Assembly (NCBI RefSeq): GCF_009765445.1
Contig: NZ_WHOY01000031.1
Location: 4,353,998-4,417,997 of the forward strand
Length of the DNA stretch: 64,000 nucleotides
From: Pantoea sp. BAV 3049
GTDB taxonomy: Bacteria; Pseudomonadota; Gammaproteobacteria; Enterobacterales; Enterobacteriaceae
Direction of reading: 5' to 3'
The notes beneath the pieces are model-generated. The model searched no databases. It saw only the letters and a list, made by a program, of their open reading frames with translations, and had not been told where the DNA came from. Position 1 is the first letter of the stretch. The number at the start of each line of letters is the position of its first letter. A program made the translations under genes and the position numbers. Positions 10,515-18,248 of this stretch are shown here, piece by piece.

Positions 10515-11499
10515 ACTGTTCCTCGCCACCACCGATCACCATCTCGCCGCTTTCTGCCAGACGACGGACGATAAGCAGGATTGCTTTCTGCTCGTTCTCG
10601 ACCGCAGACATACGCATCGGACCACGGTTTGCCAGGTCGTCGCGCAGGATATCCGCGGCACGCTGGGACATGTTGCGCAGGAACTTCTCGCGCAGCGGCT
10701 GTTCGGAGCCTTTCAGGGCGACCAGAAGAGATTCGGACTCCACTTCCTGCAGCAGGCGCTGAATGCTGCGGTCGTCGACTTCCACCAGGTTTTCGAACAG
10801 GAACATCTCGTCGATAATTTTCTGTGCCAGCTCGCCGTCGAACTCGCGAACCGCTTCGATAACCGCTTCTTCCTGCTGGGTTTTCATCAGGTTGATGATT
10901 TCCGCTGCGGTTCTCACGCCGCCCATCTTCGCGCGCTTGAGGTTCTGACCATCGAGCAGGCCGTTCAGCACTTCAGTCAGTTCCGCCAGCGCGGCAGGCT
11001 GTACGCCGCCGAAGGTGGCGATACGCAGCATCACGTCGTGACGCAGGCGCTCGTCGAACTGCGCCAGAATATCGGCTGCCTGGGCGCGGTTGAGGTGCAC
11101 CAGGATGGTGGCGATAATCTGCGGATGTTCGTCGCGAATAAGGTCGGCAGCGGCCTGTGGTTCCATAAAGTTGAGCGTTTCCATTCCGCTGGTGGTTTCG
11201 CGAGTCTCAAGAATGTCTTCCAGCAGGCTGGAAGCACGCTCTTCGCCCAGCGCTTTCACCAGCACGGAACGCAGATAGTCATTCGAGTTGACGCTCAGCG
11301 CCGCGAACTGCTCGGCGTCGGTTTCAAATTCCCGCAGCACTTCAGTCAGCTGCTTGTGGGAAACCTGACGCATATTGGAGATGGCAGTACTCAGGTGCTG
11401 CACTTCGCGGGTGCCGAGGTGTTTAAACACCTCAGCCGCACGGTCTTCGCCAATCGTCATCATCAGGATGGCGCTTTTTTCGGTACCGGTGAGACTCAT
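10507..11499 (-). CDS. fliG: FliG, motor switch protein
   Basis: The 330-residue protein is nearly collinear with recalled enterobacterial FliG. It has the FliF-binding N-domain ([20 protein letters not shown]), the EHPQ motif in the middle domain, and the charged C-terminal torque helix ([18 protein letters not shown], then [20 protein letters not shown]). It sits between the MS ring and FliM and generates torque with MotA. The start at 11499 overlaps fliF by four bases (ATGA). Confidence 0.97.
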   Translation of the reverse strand: MSLTGTEKSAILMMTIGEDRAAEVFKHLGTREVQHLSTAISNMRQVSHKQLTEVLREFETDAEQFAALSVNSNDYLRSVLVKALGEERASSLLEDILETRETTSGMETLNFMEPQAAADLIRDEHPQIIATILVHLNRAQAADILAQFDERLRHDVMLRIATFGGVQPAALAELTEVLNGLLDGQNLKRAKMGGVRTAAEIINLMKTQQEEAVIEAVREFDGELAQKIIDEMFLFENLVEVDDRSIQRLLQEVESESLLVALKGSEQPLREKFLRNMSQRAADILRDDLANRGPMRMSAVENEQKAILLIVRRLAESGEMVIGGGEEQYV

Positions 11500-13223
11500 A
11501 GTTCGTCCTTCATCCACTGGCGAATGACCAGAGCCACAACACGCGGGTCGTTTTCTGACATCTCGCGAATGCGCTGGCTCATTACCTCAGCACTCATGCG
11601 GTGCTGAGACTTACGTTCTTGCTCAAGCTCGTCTTTCGACAGCTTGACGGAGACGGCTTCATCTTCCGGATCGCGATTCTTGTTAGCCATCGCGATGGCT
11701 TCTGCCGTGGCTTTCTCCTGTTCAGCTTTACGACGCAGCTGCGGACGAACCAGTTTGCGGTACAGGATCCAGGCCACAATCAGCACCAGCAACCAGCGTC
11801 CTGCTTCCATCATCTGGTCGATGAAGGACTGCTGCTGCCAGAATGGCAGGTCGCCACCGGTCTCAGCCGTTTCGGTAAACGGTGAGTTGACCACGTTCAG
11901 ACTGTCGCCACGCTTGTCCGAGAAGCCCATTGCTTCGCGAGTCAGGTTTTCAATCTGCTTGATCTGCGCATCGCTCAGGGCGACCGGCTTACCGGCAGCA
12001 TCAGTTTTATAGTTAACAACCACCGCTACAGACAGGCGCTGCACTTCACCCACATTCATTTTGGTGTGGAGGATAGTGCGGTCCACTTCATAGTTAGTGG
12101 TATCAGCATTCGACGTATTTGACGGTCCACTGCTTTTCGCGGTGCTGCTGTTCTGGTTCGCCGCAGCGTTGTTCGCGGTGTTGCCGTTTGCTGTATTGCC
12201 GTTCGCCGGGTTGTTGTTATTGTTCGGCGTATTTACCGGCGCGCTGTTGGCAGGGGCAGGCTGGTTGGACAGCGCGCCGGGGACACCACCCGGATATGCA
12301 CTGCCCAGTTGTTCGCTGTTGCTGGTCTGGCGTGAGCGAATAGCCTGGTTTGCTGGATCGCTGTTAGGCTGATATTTCTCATCAGTCTGTTCGCGGGCGT
12401 TAAAGTCGATCTGCGCGGTAACCTGAGCGTGGACGTTGCCGTTGCCGACAATCGGGTTCAGGATCGCTTCAATACGTTGCTGGAAACGGTTTTCAACGTC
12501 GGTGGCGTATTTCAGCTGCGCATCGTTGAGGTCGCGTCCGGCGTTATCAGATTGGGTCAGCAGGTGACCGGCCTGGTCGACGACGGTCACGTTACCCGGC
12601 GGAAGGCCGGCAACGCTGCTGGAGACCATGTGCACGATGGCGCTGACCTGCCCCTGGTCGAGCGCGCGGCCCGGCTGCAGGGTTAGGGTCACGGAGGCGG
12701 TTGGTGCTTTCTGCTCACGGACGAACAGAGAAGGTTTTGGCATGGCAAGATGAACACGAACGTTCTTCACCGGGCCTAAGGTTTCGATGGTACGTGAGAG
12801 CTCACCTTCCAGTGCGCGCTGGTAGTTTACCTGCTCGCTGAACTGGCTGATGCCGAATTTCTCCTGATCCAGCAGTTCGAAGCCTACTGCGCCGCCTTTT
12901 GGCAGGCCCTGTTGTGCCAGACGCAGACGCAGCTCGTAGACTTTTTCAGCCGGAACCGTAATAGCACCGCTTTTATCATCAAACTGATAGGGAACGTTCA
13001 TCTGGGTCAGCTGAGTGATAATGGCGCCGCCATCCTCATTGCTGAGGTTGTTATAAAGCACACGGTAGTCGGGCTGTTTGGCCCAGAGCACCATGGCGAT
13101 AACGATGGCTACGGCCGCCGCAGCCGCAATGATAATTGGGATGCGAGGATTAGCGCGTAGGCGAGCGAAGAGCTCGTTCAGCCCCTTCTTCTCTGGTTGA
13201 TCCTGCGTGACAGTTGCATTCAT
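11496..13223 (-). CDS. fliF: FliF, MS-ring protein
   Basis: The 575-residue protein has membrane helices at about residues 28-48 and 475-495, ring-building motifs between them, and the FliG-binding C-terminus ([17 protein letters not shown]). FliF forms the MS ring on which the motor and export gate assemble. The start at 13223 has an AGGAAAG ribosome site and gives the family N-terminus. An in-frame extension of 30 codons upstream is unlikely. It is somewhat longer than E. coli FliF (552) because of an Asn/Ala-rich periplasmic stretch at about 318-364. It is the first gene of the leftward operon. Confidence 0.96.
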   Translation of the reverse strand: MNATVTQDQPEKKGLNELFARLRANPRIPIIIAAAAAVAIVIAMVLWAKQPDYRVLYNNLSNEDGGAIITQLTQMNVPYQFDDKSGAITVPAEKVYELRLRLAQQGLPKGGAVGFELLDQEKFGISQFSEQVNYQRALEGELSRTIETLGPVKNVRVHLAMPKPSLFVREQKAPTASVTLTLQPGRALDQGQVSAIVHMVSSSVAGLPPGNVTVVDQAGHLLTQSDNAGRDLNDAQLKYATDVENRFQQRIEAILNPIVGNGNVHAQVTAQIDFNAREQTDEKYQPNSDPANQAIRSRQTSNSEQLGSAYPGGVPGALSNQPAPANSAPVNTPNNNNNPANGNTANGNTANNAAANQNSSTAKSSGPSNTSNADTTNYEVDRTILHTKMNVGEVQRLSVAVVVNYKTDAAGKPVALSDAQIKQIENLTREAMGFSDKRGDSLNVVNSPFTETAETGGDLPFWQQQSFIDQMMEAGRWLLVLIVAWILYRKLVRPQLRRKAEQEKATAEAIAMANKNRDPEDEAVSVKLSKDELEQERKSQHRMSAEVMSQRIREMSENDPRVVALVIRQWMKDEL

Positions 13224-13463
13224 GACTCTTTCCTGCCTGACAGTTGACCGGACTGTTTCGTGTAGTGTCGTAACAAAACTGACTCCCTGAGCGGCTCGAC
13301 TGAAAATTTTCACTTCTGATGACTGCCATTATTTTCTGAATCGGCAAATTCGATGGGTGGATAAGCCATGATTTTTGCTCTTATTTAGCGGCTTTGTCTT
13401 ATTGACATTGTGTTAAGTTTTCCAGCAGTGAAAATCACCGTGATAAGACAACCGGAGTAAACG
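13224..13463. promoter_or_regulatory. Divergent fliF / fliE promoter region
   Basis: The 240 bases between the divergent fliF and fliE genes must hold the two class II (FlhDC-dependent) flagellar promoters known from enterobacteria. A TTGACA lies at 13402-13407 but has no matching -10 box. No FlhDC site can be assigned with confidence by eye. Confidence 0.4.
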
Positions 13464-13775
13464 ATGGCAATTCAGGGTATTGAGAGTGTGATGCAACAGC
13501 TGCAAACCGCAGCGGTTCAGGCCAGTGGCAAGAGCGTTGATGCAGGCAGCCATGCTGATTTCGCCGGTGAGCTGAAGGCGGCGCTGAACAAAATCAGCGA
13601 CACGCAGAACGAAGCGCGCAGTCAGGCACAGGATTTTGAGATGGGCAAACCGGGCGTCAATCTGAATGACGTGATGGTCGATATGCAGAAGTCGAGCGTG
13701 TCAATGCAGCTGGGCATTCAGGTGCGTAACAAGCTGGTCAGTGCCTATACTGACATTATGAATATGCAGGTTTAG
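13464..13775 (+). CDS. fliE: FliE, MS-ring/rod junction protein
   Basis: The 103-residue protein ([20 protein letters not shown], ending [17 protein letters not shown]) matches FliE, the adaptor between the MS ring and the proximal rod. A CGGAG ribosome site precedes the ATG. It stands alone and diverges from the fliF operon, as in E. coli. Confidence 0.96.
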   Translation: MAIQGIESVMQQLQTAAVQASGKSVDAGSHADFAGELKAALNKISDTQNEARSQAQDFEMGKPGVNLNDVMVDMQKSSVSMQLGIQVRNKLVSAYTDIMNMQV

Positions 13776-13784
13776 GTGTTCTGA

Positions 13785-13997
13785 CTATATAAAAATAGAG
13801 TTAAAAAGCTTCAGATGGTTTTTGTTGTGGGGCCTGTGTGGGGCAAAGTCGTTCAGTTTTGAATTTATGATGTTCAGCTGTGCCTCATCATTTTCGTTCA
13901 TCCATGAGCCGTCAATCCGATATGCCCTCTGGGCGTCAGCGTGTTCCATCAGATAAGCAACGTAGTTCAGTTCGCACCCGTTGGTAAAGATCGGCAT
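13785..13997 (-). CDS. Hypothetical small protein (doubtful)
   Basis: A 70-residue frame (MPIFTNGCELNYVAYLMEHA...) lies on the minus strand just after fliE. No ribosome site precedes the ATG and the family is not recognised. It lies downstream of a broken YmgB-like gene, so it may be another decayed fragment. The rest of 13776-14550 shows no other gene. Confidence 0.2.
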   Translation of the reverse strand: MPIFTNGCELNYVAYLMEHADAQRAYRIDGSWMNENDEAQLNIINSKLNDFAPHRPHNKNHLKLFNSIFI

Positions 13998-14042
13998 GCA
14001 TATGTGTCACAACAATGGCCGGTCAGAATGGAGGCGGCTTAT

Positions 14043-14298
14043 TTAACCAGGTCATCAGGGATCCGATGCACAATGATCTGTAAGGCATTTCGATAAATAT
14101 CGGGCATTACAACATCTTCTCAGCTTAAGGCGCTCCAGGAGTTGCATGAATATTTTTTTATTAGAAATCATGCCGTCATGGGCTGTCAGATCAGCAATAA
14201 TACTTCCAATGACTTTCGCATCTTCAGCCATGTATTCAGCCGAAGCACATCAGGTGTGCTTCGATCTCAGCTACTGTATTTGATTGTTGTTCTTGCAT
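14043..14298 (-). pseudogene. Broken YmgB/AriR/YcgZ-family gene
   Basis: From the ATG at 14298 the first frame runs MQEQQSNTVAEIEAHLMCFG and stops. A second frame then gives AEYMAEDAKVIGSIIADL and ISNKKIFMQLLERL. A third gives VVMPDIYRNALQIIVHRIPD and a stop at 14043. Joined, these resemble the roughly 85-residue AriR/YcgZ family (connector proteins in biofilm and acid-stress control), notably the NKKI...LLERL and D.YR.AL.IIV patterns. Two frameshifts separate the pieces. In E. coli such genes are controlled by the BluR/BluF blue-light pathway, and a bluF homologue lies 1.3 kb away, which supports the identification. The similarity is from memory and not scored. Confidence 0.55.
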
Positions 14299-14569
14299 GA
14301 TGTACGCCTGCCAGAAGATTGCTATTCGTATGCTTAACGCAGAAGAATTGTAATAACTAATTAAAATTTATACAAAAAAATTGCAAGTACAGGCTGGCTT
14401 TCCTTTTGAGGCTTCCTGTCCGGGCCTGAAACATTGCTCAAATAACGCCGAACGAAATTTATGCAAAGACAGGAGGGTTGTACAACATTTTTTTTGATAA
14501 TGATTGGGCTTGTTACTTTAAACGAATAGGTGGAACATATGTGCATCTTGGTTGACCATTGTAGGCCCT

Positions 14570-15304
14570 ATGTTAATCAGCTTTGAAAACTCCCGCAGCA
14601 GTACGGCTGATAAACAGCTTGCATGTACACTTGCTTCCGTGGCCGGGGCTCTTAATACTGCAGCATTTGAGGCAGTGGGTTTTTTCTCTGCGAACATGAC
14701 CGGTAATGTTTCCTCATTGTCAGATAATCTTGCCAGGGCAAGTTTTGGAACAGGGATATTTTTCCTGACGATTGTCTGTATTTTCATAACCGGCTCCGCG
14801 TTTTCCACCATTATTATCAATGCAGGGCGGAGGAAGAACATTCGTTCAATATTCGCTTTCAATATCTTTATTGAAGGCTCTGCTCTCATTTTACTGGGTA
14901 TTGTTGAAAGTTGGTCCACTCCAGCATCTCCTGGAAGGATCCTCGTCTTATCCTTAAGTTTCTTAATGGGTCTGCAAAATGCAGTGGTAACGCGAATATC
15001 TAATGCCCGGGTAAGGACTACACATGTGTCTGGCACTTCAACTGACATCGGTATTGAGTTAGCCATGCTTTTTGATGTGTTGTTCAGGCGAGAGTCAGTG
15101 CAAGATGCTCCTGTCTACCTGGAGCGACTGAGACTACATTTCTTAACGCTGATGTCATTTCTGGCGGGCGGAGTCGTTGGTATATGGCTTTTTCACCTGA
15201 TTGGATACCAATTTCTGATCCTTATAGGTTTTATACTGATTTATATGGCATCAAAGGCGACGCTCAAAAACCATGCCAATAAAAAGAATAAAATTTACCC
15301 CTAG
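14570..15304 (+). CDS. YoaK/DUF1275-family membrane protein
   Basis: The 244-residue product has about six hydrophobic segments and the family pattern near the start (AGALNTAAFEAVGFFSANMT, then GN), together with LMGLQNAVVTRIS...THVSGT in the second half. Both are typical of DUF1275 (YoaK family), a group of unknown function. The ATG at 14570 has only a weak ribosome site. A TTG at 14552 in the same frame is an alternative start. A 15-codon open frame (14539-14586) with a better ribosome site (AGGTGG) overlaps the start in another frame. AT content seems higher than in the flanking fli genes, which suggests acquisition. Confidence 0.75.
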   Translation: MLISFENSRSSTADKQLACTLASVAGALNTAAFEAVGFFSANMTGNVSSLSDNLARASFGTGIFFLTIVCIFITGSAFSTIIINAGRRKNIRSIFAFNIFIEGSALILLGIVESWSTPASPGRILVLSLSFLMGLQNAVVTRISNARVRTTHVSGTSTDIGIELAMLFDVLFRRESVQDAPVYLERLRLHFLTLMSFLAGGVVGIWLFHLIGYQFLILIGFILIYMASKATLKNHANKKNKIYP

Positions 15305-15586
15305 ACGGCGAGTATTCCTGTTGTTAACGGCCCACAACTTTTCAGCCTGATGGCAACGCATAGTGTTCTCTGTCACCCCGACAGCAAGAGGTGCGCCGGG
15401 GCACAGGTTTGGATGAAACCGTATGGCAGGTACCCCGGCATTCTGGAGTACCTGTCGGCAGGAACCTGTATAATGTTATTCTAAATTCGTAACAATGATT
15501 GGGACTGTTTTGTGCTGGCCTGAGTAGCCGAAGCTGGCACTCTCACAATCATGATACTGATTGCTCAAAAGGACTCAGGCGGGGAA
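15305..15586. other. Gene-free gap between the convergent YoaK-family gene and bluF
   Basis: No gene is seen. CAGGTAC (15427-15433) and GTACCTG (15448-15454) form a seven-base dyad without a T-run. A TATAAT at 15468 has no partner -35 and no downstream plus-strand gene. Confidence 0.4.
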
Positions 15587-16798
15587 TCAATTCTTTTCCG
15601 GCCAGGCGACGGCGGGAATGCCGTTGATGGCAGGGCGGGCGAAAAGGAAGCCCTGGAAGTTGCAGATCCCGGCGGATTCCAGCCACATCCACTCTTCAGG
15701 TTTTTCCACCCCTTCCGCAATCAAGGTAATTTCCAGTGAGGCGCAGCACTTGATGATGGCCTGAATAATGGCCTGTTTTGGGCCGCTTTTGTGCACGTCA
15801 GCAATGATATTGCGGTCAATTTTTACTATGTCCGGCTGAAACCGGGCTAGCAGCTGCAGGCCAGCCGAACCGGCACCAAAGTCGTCGATGGCCAGGCTGA
15901 TACCTGCAGACTTTAATTGCCTGATCACATTATCGAATTCATCCATGCGCGAAATGGCTTCATCTTCCGTTACTTCCACCACAATCTGCTCCGGCACCAG
16001 GCCGTTGGCTTCAATCTCACGTAACAGGAAATCTACCGAGTCCGGCACCATCACCAGCGACATTGGCAGCAGGTTTACTGACAGCGTCAGGCCCTGAATT
16101 CCCAGGGCTTTCGCCATGGCAAAGGCCAGTTTCTTGGAACGGATGTCTGCTTTATACACTTCATCGCGTGAGAGCTGTGAGAAGTATTCGGCGGATGAAC
16201 CCCCTCCGGCTGTACGAATAAGTGCCTCCAGCGAGACGATTTCCAGCGACATGGGATCGATGATTGGCTGGAAAGCAAAGCTGTACTCTTCAGCCTCCGG
16301 CAGGCTGGCATCACCTTTCACCGCCGTTTGTTCATCGGCAATAAACTCCCAGCCGCCATCAGAGGGAACTTCGAAATAGTTTTCCCTCTCACGGGCTTCG
16401 ACAAACGTCCTGAGGAACTGCAGCGCCCGATCATCGTAGGTCAGCTGATATTTTGACGTCCCTTTATCCAGCACCGCCTGCAGCACCGAGGCTCTGTCGT
16501 ACTTCCGCAAATCAAAGAGCTCCATTCCCGCATTACCAAAGCGCCGGGAAGGGGCGTAATCACGCATCAGTTCAACAACGTTATGGTGCCGGTCGTCGGT
16601 GCAGATGCGGTCGTAAATTTTTCGCACGGATTCTTCCTGGCCTTCCAGCACCTGAAAAAAATGGGTGCCGTTGAACAGCAGGATGCCAGTAACGCCATGC
16701 TGTTCATTGATTGTATTTGCTTTAACAGCCAGTTCTTCCAGAGACTTAACGGGAACATCATCACAAAGATGGCTGCGATAGATAATGGTCGACAACAT
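15587..16798 (-). CDS. bluF: BluF/BlrP1-type blue-light sensor (BLUF) with EAL domain
   Basis: The 403-residue protein is collinear with recalled E. coli BluF. Residues 1-95 are a BLUF flavin domain with the conserved Tyr (TIIYRSH) and Gln (FFQVLEG) that sense blue light. About 160-400 is an EAL c-di-GMP phosphodiesterase domain. In E. coli BluF the EAL domain is degenerate. Here the expected catalytic residues are visible: EALIR, the Asn in SVNLLP, the Glu in VVEVTEDE, DDFG, KID, and the Glu in AEGVE. It is therefore closer to the active Klebsiella protein BlrP1. The BluR repressor gene normally found beside it is absent. A LexA box and a phage N gene lie upstream instead. The ribosome site (CTGGAAT) is weak. 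Confidence 0.92.
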   Translation of the reverse strand: MLSTIIYRSHLCDDVPVKSLEELAVKANTINEQHGVTGILLFNGTHFFQVLEGQEESVRKIYDRICTDDRHHNVVELMRDYAPSRRFGNAGMELFDLRKYDRASVLQAVLDKGTSKYQLTYDDRALQFLRTFVEARERENYFEVPSDGGWEFIADEQTAVKGDASLPEAEEYSFAFQPIIDPMSLEIVSLEALIRTAGGGSSAEYFSQLSRDEVYKADIRSKKLAFAMAKALGIQGLTLSVNLLPMSLVMVPDSVDFLLREIEANGLVPEQIVVEVTEDEAISRMDEFDNVIRQLKSAGISLAIDDFGAGSAGLQLLARFQPDIVKIDRNIIADVHKSGPKQAIIQAIIKCCASLEITLIAEGVEKPEEWMWLESAGICNFQGFLFARPAINGIPAVAWPEKN

Positions 16799-16903
16799 GG
16801 CATATTCCAGTAACAGGTTTTTAACGCAAGTACCTTACCAGAAGCTTTACTGCTTTTGTCCTGCTGTGGTGAAAAATCCTTGCTTGTCGGCCAGAAAAAA
16901 TAA

Positions 16904-16923
16904 TACTGTATATAAATACAGTA
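16904..16923 (-). promoter_or_regulatory. LexA (SOS) box upstream of bluF
   Basis: The 20-base element TACTGTATATAAATACAGTA fits the LexA consensus (CTG-N10-CAG with AT-rich centre) on both strands. A TATTAT (minus strand, 16900-16905) overlaps its downstream edge as a -10 candidate, while the -35 is poor. The only intact gene downstream on that strand is bluF, starting 106 bases away. On the plus strand no gene follows. Confidence 0.75.
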
Positions 16924-16939
16924 AAAAATTTGCAGCAGA

Positions 16940-17116
16940 TTACTCCTCAGGCAGGACCAGCAATACGCGCAGGTTGCACCCTGACAGAGACTGAGCCACT
17001 TTACGTGCCAGTTGCTTACTTCTGACCCGTTCCGCCTGAGCCTTAAGGCGACGGGCTTTGTAACGGCTTTTGCTGGTACCAAAGGGAGCCGCGGTTTTCC
17101 AGATGATGGTGGTCAT
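16940..17116 (-). CDS. N-type antitermination protein (phage 21-like)
   Basis: A 58-residue basic protein begins at the ATG complementary to 17114-17116, with a GGAG ribosome site. It contains TSKSRYKARRLKAQAER at about residues 14-30. As recalled, the boxB-binding arginine-rich peptide of phage 21 N is TAKSRYKARRAELIAER, so identity there is high. N proteins bind boxB RNA and, with host Nus factors, carry RNA polymerase past terminators. It is the first gene after PL, exactly the N position in lambdoid phages. It is shorter than lambda N (107 residues), which may mean C-terminal loss. It lies 141 bases upstream of bluF on the same strand. Confidence 0.75.
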   Translation of the reverse strand: MTTIIWKTAAPFGTSKSRYKARRLKAQAERVRSKQLARKVAQSLSGCNLRVLLVLPEE

Positions 17117-17143
17117 AAGTCTCTCCGGTCAGGAAAAATCAAC

Positions 17144-17171
17144 GCCGCAGACGGCGGCCCGATAAACAGGT
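17144..17171 (-). promoter_or_regulatory. Candidate nutL (boxA/boxB) in the N leader
   Basis: On the minus strand ACCTGTTTA (17163-17171) resembles boxA. It is followed by a 15-base hairpin GCCGC-CGTCT-GCGGC (17144-17158), the size of a boxB. The loop differs from the phage 21-type loop seen in nutR, so this left site is less certain. Confidence 0.4.
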
Positions 17172-17200
17172 TAACGTCAGGAATCCATTTTACCAGGAAA

Positions 17201-17229
17201 ACAATAGCTATAGTTATTATTTATATCAA
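17201..17229 (-). promoter_or_regulatory. PL promoter
   Basis: On the minus strand TTGATA (17224-17229), a 17-base spacer and TATTGT (17201-17206) form a sigma-70 promoter leading into N. The repressor site at 17203-17218 covers its -10 box. Confidence 0.7.
17203..17218 (-). promoter_or_regulatory. OL repressor operator
   Basis: The minus strand reads AATAAC-TATA-GCTATT. The same half-sites and spacing occur at PR (18164-18179), and at both promoters the final TATT is the start of the -10 box. A related perfect dyad, AATAAC-TTAT-GTTATT, lies at 17243-17258, and a looser copy follows at 17263-17277. Confidence 0.7.
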
Positions 17230-17242
17230 TAGGTATTAGTCG

Positions 17243-17258
17243 AATAACTTATGTTATT
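17243..17258. promoter_or_regulatory. Second OL operator
   Basis: AATAAC-TTAT-GTTATT is a perfect six-base dyad with four-base centre, matching the operators at PL and PR. A partial copy (TAAC, five bases, GTTATT) follows at 17263-17277. The AT-rich stretch 17200-17340 is otherwise free of genes. Confidence 0.6.
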
Positions 17259-17426
17259 GTCGTAACTTTTTGTTATTTAACAATTAAATTTTTTATTAAC
17301 GCTTTTTTTACGCTTTATTCTGGCGATGTTATTAAAAGCTTTACTAATCTATTCAGTTGAATCAATGCGCCAAAGCCTCTGCGCAGATTAACTGTACAGA
17401 GGGTGGGATTTCGCGAGGATAAACTG

Positions 17427-17627
17427 ATGATATCTGTGTTACACAGAGTGTCCGGAGGCCACTATAAGGAGACCATTCTGCCGGGGCAGGATGTGACGAC
17501 TTATCGCCTTAAATCACGGATCAGAAAGATTGCAACACCGATCAATTCTGCCTCTTCAGACAGCTCTACGGCAGGCAGGCGGGGGTCGTCCACGGTTAAA
17601 AAACCACTGGAGGGGCCTTCGAGGTAA
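17427..17627 (+). CDS. Possible small protein antisense to the repressor 3' end (doubtful)
   Basis: An ATG with a well-placed GAGGA ribosome site opens a 66-residue frame (MISVLHRVSGGHYKETILPG...). Its second half lies antisense to the repressor gene. A 15-base palindrome, TCTGTGT-T-ACACAGA (17433-17447), covers the first codons. It may be the 5' stub of a lost gene. No family is recognised. Confidence 0.2.
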   Translation: MISVLHRVSGGHYKETILPGQDVTTYRLKSRIRKIATPINSASSDSSTAGRRGSSTVKKPLEGPSR

Positions 17628-18103
17628 CGGTAGACGGAGATGCGGGCAGCAACTCTGGCCATCACCAAATCTCCAGATTCAGGTGGTACGTCGGTATCAA
17701 TGATCACGATACTGCCGGCAGTGGCTTCGGAACAGCCACTGTTCCTTTCCAGGATGTAGGCTCGCCAGCTTTTCTTCGCCTTCACACCGTTAGGTGCGGA
17801 GACCCTCTCTGCCGTTTTGCCTTTTGATCCCCAGACCGCGATAGTAGTACCACTCTTTACTTTGTCGGCGGCGCTTAATCCGACGTTACCCCGCATTTCG
17901 CCTTCGCCACTTGCCAGCCACTGCACGTTGACATCAAGCGCTCTGGCAATATCGACCAGCTTACGGGAACCTTCGGCCTCTCCTTTAGTGAGACGCCATA
18001 TTGTGGGCTGGGATACCCCTGATGCTTTGGCTAAAGCACCCTGAGTGATCTCCATCATGGACATGGCCATGTTCAGTCGGTAGGCGAGTGTATTCGGTTT
18101 CAT
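17501..18103 (-). CDS. CI-like phage repressor (XRE helix-turn-helix plus S24 domain)
   Basis: The 200-residue protein has an N-terminal XRE helix-turn-helix (TQGALAKASGVSQPTIWRLT at about 19-38) and a C-terminal LexA/CI-like S24 domain (SGCSEATAGSIVIID, then ESGDLVMARV). It should hold PL and PR shut. The start at 18103 fits the domain. A frame extension of 12 codons is possible but unlikely. A -10 box ends about 8-10 bases before the ATG and no ribosome site is seen, so the message is probably leaderless, as for lambda cI from PRM. The catalytic Ser is present, but the Lys of the VKRL motif is Tyr (SVYRYL) and no Ala-Gly cleavage site is evident, so self-cleavage is doubtful. Confidence 0.88.
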   Translation of the reverse strand: MKPNTLAYRLNMAMSMMEITQGALAKASGVSQPTIWRLTKGEAEGSRKLVDIARALDVNVQWLASGEGEMRGNVGLSAADKVKSGTTIAVWGSKGKTAERVSAPNGVKAKKSWRAYILERNSGCSEATAGSIVIIDTDVPPESGDLVMARVAARISVYRYLEGPSSGFLTVDDPRLPAVELSEEAELIGVAIFLIRDLRR

Positions 18104-18110
18104 ATACCAG

Positions 18111-18139
18111 AATTTATAGCGATGCGTATTTTTCGTCAA
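18111..18139 (-). promoter_or_regulatory. PRM-like promoter of the repressor
   Basis: On the minus strand TTGACG (18134-18139) is followed by TATAAA or TAAATT (18111-18118) at 15 or 17 bases. Transcription would begin at or within a few bases of the repressor ATG at 18103. An imperfect operator (TATAGC-GATG-CGTATT, 18115-18130) overlaps it and could give autoregulation. Confidence 0.55.
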
Positions 18140-18152
18140 ACACGCTTTGCTA

Positions 18153-18181
18153 TTGTCAGTTTTAATAACCCTTGCTATTAC
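18153..18181 (+). promoter_or_regulatory. PR promoter
   Basis: TTGTCA (18153-18158), a 17-base spacer and TATTAC (18176-18181) form a rightward sigma-70 promoter facing nutR and Q. The operator at 18164-18179 covers its -10 box. Confidence 0.7.
18164..18179 (+). promoter_or_regulatory. OR repressor operator
   Basis: AATAAC-CCTT-GCTATT has the same half-sites and geometry as the PL operator. A further half-site, TTTGCTATTG, lies at 18146-18155. Confidence 0.7.
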
Positions 18182-18248
18182 TTAAGGTGAGATGATACTT
18201 AAACGGTTTTTCAAGATTGCTTCGGGCTATTGCAGGCCGTGCATCTGC

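Noticed and set aside
10396..11607. 403-codon plus-strand frame
   Set aside because: It is antisense to fliG and fliH, which match their families throughout. Low-complexity shadow translation.
15468..15473. TATAAT as a promoter or small RNA start
   Set aside because: No -35 at a suitable distance and no downstream plus-strand gene or terminator.
17501..18103. SOS induction by repressor self-cleavage
   Set aside because: The catalytic Lys position is Tyr and no cleavage dipeptide is evident.
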